Source of the DNA: Paenibacillus oleatilyticus
GTDB lineage: Bacteria; Bacillota; Bacilli; Paenibacillales; NBRC-103111
Assembly (NCBI RefSeq): GCF_018998565.1
Contig: NZ_JAHNZO010000032.1
Span: 1 to 64,000 of the forward strand
Direction: 5' to 3'
DNA: 64,000 bases
Every line of letters starts with the position of its first letter. Within the stretch, counting starts at the first letter, position 1. Under the pieces are notes generated by a model that was given only the letters and a program-made list of their open reading frames with translations, was not told the DNA's origin and ran no database searches. Below are positions 8,771-20,700 of this stretch, one piece after another. Both the position numbers and the translations under genes were made by a program.

Positions 8771-11700
8771 GTGGCTTTTGAAAAGGAATCCCTATTTTGG
8801 AACGAAACATTCGGGGGGGAAGATTACACGCTAACGCTGCTGCCTTATAGCAAAACCCCGGTCCATTCTACGCCTGACATCCAGTCGGTTTCCGGCTCTT
8901 TGTCGGCTGACGTGGCGCAGCGAATCCTAAAGATGAGCAAGGGCTCCCCTTTGGCCGCATACATGATTTTATTGGCAGGAGTCCAGTCCTTGCTGTATAA
9001 ATATACCAACGAAAAAAATATATTGCTGGGCATGCCGGTCGTCAAGAAACCGAACGAGTCGCGGCGGCCTATTAACCATGTGGTCATTCTTAAGAATACG
9101 ATGGATACCGAGACTACCTTTAAATCTCTGTTAAACGAATTGAAATCGTCTGTCACGGGGGCGATCCAGCATCAGAATATACCGTTCCTCAAAATGACGG
9201 AAAAGCTCCAACTGCAGTATGCGGACGGGGTTCCTATCGTGAACACGCTTGTTTCATTGAACGAGCTGCATACCGTGGATATCGGCCACAACGTGGCATA
9301 TGATTGTTTGTTTCAATTCGGACTGGAACACGATTCGATTCATTACCGATTGATATATAACGAACATCTGTATAGTGCCGAGTTTATGGACCGGGCCGTC
9401 AACCATTTGGACCATTTGTTCTCCACTTTGTTATCCCAGCCTGAGCTCGAGCTCCGGAAAGCGGACATGTTGACGGAGTCTGAGAAGCATCAGCTTCATG
9501 CTTTCAACGATACGGACTCGGACTATGAACGGGAGAAGACGATCCATCGGTTATTCGAGGAGCAGGCGGAGCGCACCCCGGATCATGTGGCCGTGGTGTT
9601 CGGAAACGAGCGGTTAACGTACCGGGAGTTAAACGAGCGGGCGAACCGTTTGGCACGGACGCTTAGAGCCGAGGGCGTAGTAAAAGACAAGTTCGTTGGC
9701 ATCATGACCGAGCGTTCGCTTGAAATGGTCGTGGGCATTTTCGGCACGTTAAAAGCCGGGGGCGCGTATGTGCCGATCGATCCGGAGTATCCGGAGGAGC
9801 GCATCAGCTATCTGCTGGAAGATTCGGGAGCGCAGCTGTTGTTGACGCAGCGCCGTTTGCAGGATAAAGTGCCGTTTGCCGGGAAAGTGATTGCGCTGGA
9901 CGACGAAGGAGCCTACGGCGCGGACGGCTCGAATCTGGAGCCGGTCACCGGACCGGACGATCTCGCCTATGTGATCTACACGTCCGGAACGACGGGCAAG
10001 CCCAAAGGGGTTATGGTGGAGCATCACGGGCTGAGCAGCTTGAAGATGATGTTTAAGGAAACATTGCAAATGACCGAGCAGGACAGAGTGATCCAGTTCG
10101 CCAGCTTGTCATTCGATGCCTCGTGCTGGGAAATGTTCCAAACGTTATTCTTCGGCGCCGCTTTATATATTCCGACCGCCGAGACGATTCTGGATCAACA
10201 TTTATTTGAAAGCTTTATGAACGACCATGGCATTACGACGGCTACTTTGCCGCCGACGTATGCGGCCTACTTGACTCCGGAGCGTATGCCGAGCTTGAGA
10301 AGGTTGATCTCCGCCGGCTCCGCAGCCTCCTTGGAGCTTGTTCAGCAGTGGAAAGACAGTGTGAAGTATTTCAACGCGTACGGTCCGACCGAGGATTCGA
10401 TTTGCACGTCCATCTGGACAGCTTCCAAGAACGAGAACATCGCTTTGGTTTCCATCGGCCGTCCTGTTCATAATCATAAGATCTATATTGTAGATTCGCA
10501 TCATCAATTGCTGCCTGTGGGTGTGGCCGGGGAATTGTGCATCGGGGGCGTGGGATTAGCCCGCGGGTACTTGAACCGTCCGGAGCTGACAGCGGAGAAA
10601 TTCACGGACAATCCGTTCGCGCCGGGCGAGCGTATGTACAAGACAGGCGACTTGGCAAGATGGCTGCCTGACGGCAATATCGAATATTTGGGCCGCATCG
10701 ACCATCAAGTGAAAATTCGCGGTTACCGGATCGAGGTCGGCGAGATTGAAGAGCAGCTTTTGAAGCTCCCGTCCGTTCAGGAAGCGATCGTTATGGCCCG
10801 TGAGGATGCCGCCGGACAGTATCAGCTGTGCGCTTATTTTGTGGCGGAGTCGCCGCTGGCGGTCGGCGAGCTGAGAGGAGCCCTATCGCAGAACCTGCCG
10901 GGCTATATGATCCCGGCGCACTTCGTGCAGCTTCCGCGGATGCCGCTTACGCCGAATGGGAAGATCGACCGCAAGGCGCTGCCTGCTCCGGAAGGCAATG
11001 CGCTTGGAGGTCGGGAATATGTAGCGCCCCGCTCCGAGACGGAGAAAGCTCTTGCTGCCGTATGGCAGTCGGTGCTCAGTGCCGAGCGAGTCGGGGTGAC
11101 GGATCATTTCTTCGAGCTTGGCGGCGATTCCATCAAGTCGATTCAGGTGTCGTCCCGGCTGCATCAAGCCGGATACAAGCTGGAGATCAAGGATTTGTTT
11201 AAATATCCGACCATTGCTCAGCTCAGTCTGCACGTCCAACCGATTGCCCGCACGGTGAATCAGGGCGAGGTGACCGGTGAGGTCGTGTTGACTCCGATCC
11301 AACGCTGGTTCTTCGAACAGCAATTCGCCGACCCGCATCACTTCAATCAATCCGTCATGCTGTACCGGAAGCAAGGGTTCGACGAAGCGGCAATTCACAA
11401 GGTGCTGCAGAAGATTACGGAGCATCACGATGCGCTGCGGATGGTGTTCCGCAAGGTGGAAAACGGCTATGTAGCATGGAACCGGGGAATCGGGGAAGGC
11501 GAGTTATATAGCCTTGAGGTGATTGACTTCAAGGACTTGCCGGCGTGCGGCCAAGCGGTCGAAGCCAAAGCGAATGAGATCCAGAGCAGCTTCGATCTGG
11601 AGAAGGGGCCTCTTGTGAAAGCAGGCTTGTTCCAATGTGCGGACGGCGATCATTTGCTCATCGCGGTTCACCATGCCGTTGTGGACGGCGTATCGTGGCG

Positions 11701-14700
11701 GATTTTGATGGAAGATATCGCGCTCGGTTACGAGCAAGCCGAGAAGGGAGAAGAAATTCGTTTTCCGGCGAAGACGGATGCTTACCGCACATGGTCCGAA
11801 CAGCTGGCAGCCTATGCGCAAGGTCCGGTCATGGAGAACGAGCGGGCCTATTGGCAGCGTATCGCGCAAACGCCGATGCTGCCGCTGCCGAAAGATATGC
11901 AAGCGGACGAATCCCTGCAGCTCGACAGCGAAACGATGGTCGTACAGTTAAGCCAGAGGGAAACGGAGCAGTTATTGAAGCGGGTTCACCGGGCGTATAA
12001 TACCGAGATGAACGACATCCTGTTAACGGCGCTGGGGATGGCTGTGCAGAAATGGAGCGGCTACGACCGCGTGCTGGTAAATTTGGAAGGCCACGGACGG
12101 GAGTCTATCCTGACCGATATCGACATCACGCGCACGGTCGGGTGGTTTACGAGCAAGTACCCTGTGGTACTTGAGCCTGAGCGCGACAAAGAATTATCGT
12201 ACCAAATCAAGAAGGTCAAAGAGCACCTGCGCCAAATCCCGAACAAAGGGATCGGATACGGCGTATGCCGATATATGTCCGGGAATGCAGACGATTCCGA
12301 CTGGGGCGCCGAACCGGAAATCAACTTTAACTATTTGGGGCAGTTTGATCAGGATTTGGAAAATAACGACATGGGAATATCGCCTTATTCCAGCGGCATG
12401 CAGGCGAGCGACCGGCAAGCGCGCAGCTTCGTGCTGGACATGAACGGCATGGTGCTGGACGGCTCGCTATCGCTTGAATTGAGCTACAGCCGGAAGGAAT
12501 ACCACAGAGAGACGATGGAGCAATTGGCCTTATGGCTGCAGGAAAGCCTGCAGGAACTCATTGCCCATTGCGCGGCGATAGAGCATCCGGAATTGACGCC
12601 GAGCGACGTTCAGTACAAGGGATTAAGCGTGACCGATCTGGAGCAAATTGTGGAACAGACACGGCTTATCGGGGAGATCGAGAACATCTATACGCTCACG
12701 CCGATGCAGAAAGGGATGTGGTTCCACAGCGCGATGGATCGGCAGGCGGGCGCGTATTTCGAACAAGCGCGGTTTACGCTGCTGGGGGCGCTCGATGTCG
12801 ATTTATTTTCCAAAAGCTGGGCGGAGTTGGCTGCGCGTCATATGGTCTTGCGGACAAACTTCTACAGTGGCTGGAAGGGGGAACCGCTGCAAATCGTGTA
12901 CCGGAACAAGCCGGTCGGATTCGAATATGAAGATTTGCGTCATTTGCCGCTGGACGAGCGGGCGGCGTATACGGAGAAGAAGGCGAAAGAAGACAAGCTT
13001 CGGGGATTCGATTTGGAGCGCGATGCGCTGGTTCGGGTAACGGTGATGCGTACGGAAAACGAAAAGTACCGCGTGCTCTGGAGTTTCCAGCATATTTTGA
13101 TGGACGGCTGGTGCTTGCCGCAGCTTACGCAAGAATTGTTCGAGACGTACACTGCCTATCTCCGGAACAAGCATCCTGAACGGACAACGGTACCGGCATA
13201 CAGCCAATATATCGAGTGGCTGGAGAAGCAGGACGACGATGCGGCAGGACGCTACTGGTCCGAGTACTTGTCCGGGTATGAAGGTCAGACGGCCCTGCCC
13301 TTAAGGAAGACGGATTTGCCGAACGGAGAGTATGTTGCGGACCATGTCGTTTGCGAATTGGGCAAGAGCTTGACCGAGCGGATGGACCGGGTGGCGAAGC
13401 AGCATCAGGTTACGATGAACACCTTGCTGCAGGCGGCGTGGGGCATTATTTTGCAGAAGTATAACGGAACCGGAGATGTGGTATTCGGCAGCGTCGTATC
13501 GGGAAGACCTGCGGAAATTTCCGGGATTGAAGAAATGATCGGGTTGTTTATTAACACGATACCGGTTCGCGTCGCTTGCGAAGCGGCAACGAGCTTTGCC
13601 GACGTCATGGAAAGATTGCAGGTGCAGGCGCTGGAATCCGGCCGTTACGACTATTATCCGCTGTATGAGATTCAGGCCCGGAGCGCACAGAAGCAGGACC
13701 TGATCAACCACATTATCGCGTTCGAGAACTATCCGATGGACGAGCAGATGGAGCAAGCGGGAGGCGCCGACAGCGGCGGTCTGGCGATCGCGGATGTGGA
13801 CATGGCGGAGCAGACGAACTATGACTTCAACGTGACAGTCGTTCCCGGAGAAGCAATGGAGATTCGTTTTGACTACAATGCCAACGTGTTTGATCGGGCG
13901 ACCATACAGCGGTTGAAGGGGCACCTGGTTTATGTGCTCGAACAAATCGTGGCGAATCCCCGAATTGCTGTGGAAGACCTGGAGCTGGCGACGGCCGAAG
14001 AAAGAACCGAGATCATCGAACGGTTCAATGCTACGACGACCGAGTTTCCGCGGGAGAAGACGCTCCATCAGCTGTTCGAAGAACAGGCGGAACGGATTCC
14101 GGATGCGGTGGCGGTTGTGTTTGAGCATACGCAATGGACTTACCGCGAGCTGAACGAACAGGTGAACCGGCTGGCACGGACGCTGAGGGCAAGCGGAGTG
14201 GACAAGGAACGCGTGGTAGGCATTATGGCGGAGCGCTCCTTGGAAATGATAGTGGGCATCCTGGCTGTTCTAAAAGCCGGTGGAGCTTATGTGCCGATTG
14301 ATGCGGAGTATCCGGAGGAGCGTATCCGGTACATGATCGAGGATTCGGGAGCGCAAGTGCTGCTGGTACAGCGCCATTTGCAGGAACGGGTCCCCGTTCA
14401 AAGACTTATGGTCATTCTGGATGACGAGGCGTCTTATCACGCCGACGGATCGAATGTGACGCGGAACAACGGGGCGACCGATTTGGCGTGCGTGATTTAC
14501 ACGTCGGGAACGACCGGCAAGCCGAAAGGGAATTTAGTGACGCACCGCAATATCGTCCGGATCGTGCGGAATACCAATTACATTGACATTACCGATCAGG
14601 ACCGGGTATTACAAATGTCCAGCTATTCGTTCGACGGAGCGATCTTCGATATTTTCGGAGCGTTAACCAACGGAGCGAGGCTTGTCCTGATCCCGCGGGA

Positions 14701-17700
14701 GACGATGCTGGAAATCGGGAAGCTGGCGGAATTGATCGAACGGCAGCAAATCTCGGTCGCGTTGATTACAACGGCTTTCTTCAACGTTCTCGTTGACGTC
14801 AATGTAAATTGCTTGCGTCACATTCGGGCCGTTTTATTCGGAGGAGAGCGCGTTTCGGTCAGCCATGTCCGGAGAGCTCTTCAGCATATCGGACCCGGAA
14901 AAATCATCCATGCTTACGGCCCGTCGGAGAGCACGGTCTATACGACCTATTACATGGTGAACGAAGTCGAGGAGGATGCCGTCAACGTCCCGATCGGATG
15001 GCCGATCAGCAACACGGCGACCTATATCGTAGACGGCAAAAACAAGCTGCAGCCGATCGGAGTAGCCGGAGAGCTTTGCGTCGCCGGAGAGGGATTGGTC
15101 CGTGGCTACTTGAACCGTCCGGAGTTGACGGCGGAGAAGTTCGTGGACAACCCCTTCGTGCCGGGGGAACGGATGTACCGGACAGGGGATTTGGCAAGAT
15201 GGCTGCCGGATGGAACGATCGAATATGTCGGGCGGATTGACGATCAGGTGAAAATCCGCGGTTTCCGGATCGAGCTTGGCGAGGTGGAATCGCATCTGTT
15301 GAAGGTGGAGGCTGTCCAAAAAGCGACGGTCGTTGTCCGGGAAACCGCCAGCGGCGAAAAGCAGTTGTGCGCCTACTTTGTGGCGGACAGAGAGCTTCAA
15401 GCGCGTGAAGTGCGAAACGCGCTTTCCCAAGAGCTGCCGGCCTACATGATTCCGTCGTACTTTGTACAACTGGAGCAGATGCCGCTAACGACAAATGGAA
15501 AGGTCGACCGAAGAGCGCTGCCTGCGCCGGAGGAAAGCTTGCATACAGGAGCGGAGCATACCGCGCCAAGGACGCCGTTGGAAGCAGAATTATCCGATAT
15601 ATGGAAAAGCGTTCTTGGACTTGAGAAAGTTGGCGTGACGGATAACTTCTTCGATCTCGGGGGTCATTCCCTGCGCGCAACGACGCTTGTCAGCAAGGTG
15701 CATAAGGAGCTGAATGTCGATTTCCCGCTGCGTGACGTGTTCCGCTACCCGACGATTGAAGAGATGGCCCAAGCGATTGCCCGGATGGAAGAAGGGGCGT
15801 TTTCGGCCATACCGGTGGCGGAGGAAAGAGAGTACTACCCGCTATCGTCTGCACAGAAGCGGCTCTTCATCCTGCAACAGCTGGAAGGGGTGGAGCAAAG
15901 CTACAACATGCCGGGAGCGATGCTGCTGGAAGGGGCGCTGGACCGGAAACGGTTCGAGGAGGCGTTCCGCAGGTTGATCGCGCGTCACGAGACGCTGCGC
16001 ACCGGCTTTGAGATGGTGAACGGCGAAGCGGTGCAGCGGATTTACCCGTCCGTGGATTTTGCCGTGGAGTATGTGCAAGCGAGCGGGGAAGCCGTTGAAG
16101 AAGCGGTACAGAACTTTGTCCGTACGTTCGATCTGGCGAAGCCGCCGCTGCTGCGGGTAGGTCTGGTCGAGCTGTCGGAAGAGCGCCATGTCCTGATGTT
16201 CGACATGCATCACATTATCTCGGACGGCGTGTCGATGGATGTTCTGGTTGAGGAGTTTGTCCGCTTGTACGGCAGAAAAGAGCTGGAGCCGCTGCGCATT
16301 CAGTATAAGGATTATGCAGCATGGCAGCAGTCCGAAGCGCAGCAGGAGCAATTGAAGCGGCAGGAAGCGTACTGGCTGGATCAGTTCCAAGGCGAGCTGC
16401 CGGTGCTGGAAATGCCGACGGATTATGCCCGTCCGGCCGTGCAGAGCTACGAAGGGGATACGCTTCAGTTTTTCATAGATGCGCAGAAGAGCGAAAGCTT
16501 GAAACGGCTTGCGGCCGAAAGCGGAGCGACGCTGTACATGGTGCTGCTTGCGGCATATACGATTGTGCTGCATAAATATACGGGTCAGCAAGACGTAGTT
16601 GTAGGTACGACGATTGCGGGAAGAAATCATGGCGATGTGCAGCCGTTGATCGGCATGTTCGTCAATACGCTGGCCATCCGCAGCTATCCGGCCGGAGAGA
16701 AAACGTTCCTGGCCTACTTGGAAGAGGTCAAGGAAACGACCTTGGGCGCGTACGAGCACCAGAACTATCCGTTCGAAGAACTGGTGGAGAAAGTGCAGGT
16801 TGCCCGCGATTTAAGCCGCAATCCGCTCTTTGACACGATGTTTTCTCTGCAAAATACGGAAAGCAAGGAATTCGAGCTTGAAGGGCTCAGGCTGGCTCCG
16901 TATCCGAGCGATTACGGGATGGCGAAGTTTGATTTGAGCCTGGATATGTCGGAGGAAGACGGCGGCCTGGAATGCAGCCTCGAATATGCAACCGCCTTGT
17001 ATAAGAGGGGGACAATCGAACGGCTGGCCAACCATTTCGAACAGCTGCTCGAAGCGATTGTAAGCGACCCGAGCGCAAAAATTGCGATGCTGGATCTGTT
17101 GGCTGCGGAAGAGAAGGAGCAAATTCAGCATGCGTTCAACCCGTTGATGCCTGAGCTTGCGCCGGAGAAGACGTTCCACCGGCTGTTCGCAGAGCAGGCG
17201 GCGCGCACTTCGGAAGCGACGGCGGTCGTGTACGAGGACAAGCAGTTGACGTACGGGGAGCTGAACGAGCAAGCGAACCGGCTGGCTTGCACGCTGCGCG
17301 AGGGCGGCATCGGCCGGGAGTCGATCGTCGGCATTCTGGCCGACCGCTCGGTGGACCTGCTGGTCGGCGTCATGGCGGTCTGGAAAGCGGGAGGCGCGTA
17401 TGTGCCGCTCGATCCGGAGTATCCGTCGGAACGCATCCGGTTCATGCTGGAGGACAGCGGAGCGGCGATGCTGCTGACGCAGACCCATTTGCAGGACCAA
17501 GCTCAAGCGTGGCTGGCGGAAGATGCGGCGCTGCAAAGCGTGCGCTGCCTCTGCCTCGACGACGAGCGGTCGTATACCGGCGACGGAGCGAACGGGCCTG
17601 ATACGAGCGAGCCGCATGATCTGGCGTACGTGATCTACACGTCGGGCACGACGGGACGGCCGAAAGGGGTCATGATCGAACACCGCAGCCTGGTCAATAC

Positions 17701-20700
17701 GGCAGCGGCTTACCGCCGGGAATATCGGCTGGATCAGTTCCCGGTACGGCTGCTGCAGCTGGCGAGCTTCTCCTTCGACGTGTTCGTCGGGGATATCGCG
17801 CGGACGCTGTACAATGGCGGAACGATGGTCATTTGCCCGAAGGACGACCGCATCGATCCGACTCGTCTATACGGCTGGATTCGCGACCGGCAAATTACGG
17901 TCTTCGAATCGACGCCTGCGCTGATCGTGCCGTTCATGGAATATGTAGCGGAGCAAGGCTTGGATATGAGCTCGATGGAGCTGCTGATCACAAGCTCGGA
18001 CAGCTGCAGTGTGACGGACTATCGGCTGTTACAGGAGCGCTACGGCTCGCGGTTTAGAATTATCAACGCATATGGCGTAACGGAAGCGGCGATCGATTCG
18101 AGCTTCTACGATGAGCCACTGGAGAAGCTGCCGGAGGCGGGGAATGTACCGATCGGCAAGGCGTGGCTGAACGCCCGGTTCTACATTGTGGATGCTCACT
18201 TGAATCCGGTACCGGTAGGGGTATTGGGCGAGCTGTGCATTGGCGGCGTGGGCGTGGCCCGGGGGTATTTGAACCGACCGGAGCTAAACGAAGAGAAGTT
18301 CGTCGACAGCCCGTTCGTCCCGGGAGAGCGGCTGTACCGCACGGGCGACCTGGCGCGCTGGATGGAAGACGGCAACGTGGACTTCATCGGCCGGATCGAC
18401 AATCAGGCGAAAATCCGCGGGTACCGGATCGAGATCGGCGAGGTCGAAACGCAGCTGCTGAAGGTGGACAAAGTACGGGAAGCGGTCGTTGTCATCCGGG
18501 AGGACGGCAACGGACAGAAGGCGCTGTGCGCGTACTACACGGCGGACGAGGAGCTGCAAGCAGGCGGTCTGCGAAGCGCGATGTCGCAGGAGCTGCCGGG
18601 GTATATGATTCCGTCGTACTTCGTGCAGCTGGAACGGCTGCCGCTGACGCCGAACGGGAAGATCGACCGCAAGGCGCTGCCGGCACCGGAAGGAGGCGCT
18701 GGCGGATCGGAGTATACCGCGCCGCGTACCCCGATGGAAGCGAAGCTGGTCCGTATCTGGCAGGAAGTGCTGGCAGTTACAACCGTCGGCGTGAAGGACA
18801 ACTTCTTCGATCTGGGAGGACACTCCCTGCGCGCAACGACGCTTGTCAGCAAGATTCACAAGGAGCTGAACGTGGATCTGCCGCTGCGCGACGTGTTCCG
18901 CTACGCTACGGTTGAAGAGATGGCCCAGGCGATTGCCCGGATGGAAGAGGGGGCGTTTTCGGCCATACCGGTGGCGGAGGAGAGGGAACACTACCCGCTA
19001 TCTTCCGCGCAGAAGCGGCTCTTCATCCTGCACCAGCTGGAAGGGGCGGAACAAAGCTACAATATGCCGGGGGCGATGCTGCTCGAAGGAGCGCTGGACC
19101 GGACACGGTTCGAAGAGGCGTTCCGCGGGTTGATCGCGCGTCATGAGACGCTGCGCACCGGTTTTGAAATGGTGAATGGCGAAGCGGTGCAGCGGATTTA
19201 CCCGCAAGTGGATTTTGCCGTGGAGTATGTGCAAGCGAGCGAGGAAGCCGCCGGCGAAGCGGTACAGAACTTCGTCCGTACGTTCGATCTGGCGAAACCG
19301 CCGCTGCTGCGGGTAGGTCTGGTTGAACTGGCGGAAGAACGCTATATCCTGATGTTCGATATGCATCACATTATCTCGGACGGCGTGTCGATGGAGGTCC
19401 TGGTCGAAGAGTTTGTCCGCTTGTACGGCGGAGAAGAACTGGAACCTTTACGCATTCAGTACAAGGATTACGCAGCGTGGCAGCAGTCCGAAGCGCAGCA
19501 GGAGCAATTGAAGCGGCAGGAAGCGTACTGGCTGGATCAGTTCCAAGGCGAGCTGCCGGTGTTGGAAATGCCGACGGATTATGCGCGTCCGGCTGTGCAG
19601 AGCTATGAAGGGCATACGCTCCACTTCTTCATGGATGCGCAGAAGAGCGAAGGTCTGAAGCGGCTCGCGGCCGAAAGCGGAGCGACGCTGTACATGGTGC
19701 TGCTTGCCGCGTATACGATTTTGCTGCATAAATATACGGGTCAGCAAGACGTAGTTGTAGGGACGCCGATTGCGGGAAGAAACCATAGCGATGTGCAGCC
19801 GCTGATCGGGATGTTCATCAATACGCTGGCGATCCGCAGCTATCCGGCCGGAGAGAAGACGTTCCTGGCCTACTTGGAAGAGGTCAAGGAAACGATGTTC
19901 GGAGCTTACGAGCATCAGAACTATCCGTTCGAAGAGCTGGTGGACAAAGTGCAGGTTGCCCGCGATTTAAGCCGCAATCCGCTCTTTGACACGATGTTTA
20001 CTCTGCAAAACACGGAAAGCAAAGACTTTGAGCTTGAAGGGCTTCGGTTGGCTTCGTATCCGAGCGAATACGGGATGGCGAAGTTTGATCTGAGCTTGGA
20101 TGTGATAGAAGACAACGACGGTCTGGAGTACGTCCTTGAATATGCCACTGCCTTGTACAAGAGGGAGACGGTCGAACGGCTGGCCAAGCATTTCGAACAG
20201 CTGCTCGAAGCGATTGTAAGCGACCCGGGCGCAAAAATTGCGATGCTGGATCTGTTGACTGCGGAAGAGAAGGAACAAATTCAGCATGCGTTCAACCCGT
20301 TGATGCCTGAGCTTGCGCCGGAGAAGACGTTCCACCGGTTGTTCGAAGAGCAGGCGGCTCGTACTCCGGAAGCGACGGCGGTCATGTACGAGGACAAGCA
20401 GTTGACGTACGGGGAGCTGAACGAGCAAGCGAACCGGCTGGCTTACACGCTGCGCGAGGGCGGCATCGGCCGGGAATCGATCGTCGGCATTCTTGCCGAC
20501 CGTTCGGTGGATCTGCTGGTCGGCGTCATGGCGGTCTGGAAGGCGGGAGGCGCGTATGTGCCGCTTGATCCGGAGTATCCGTCGGAGCGCATCCGGTTCA
20601 TGCTGGAGGACAGCGGGGCTACGGTGCTGCTGACGCAAACCCATCTGCAGGACCAAGCCCAAGCGTGGCTGGCAGAAGATGCGGCGCTGCAAAGGGTGCG

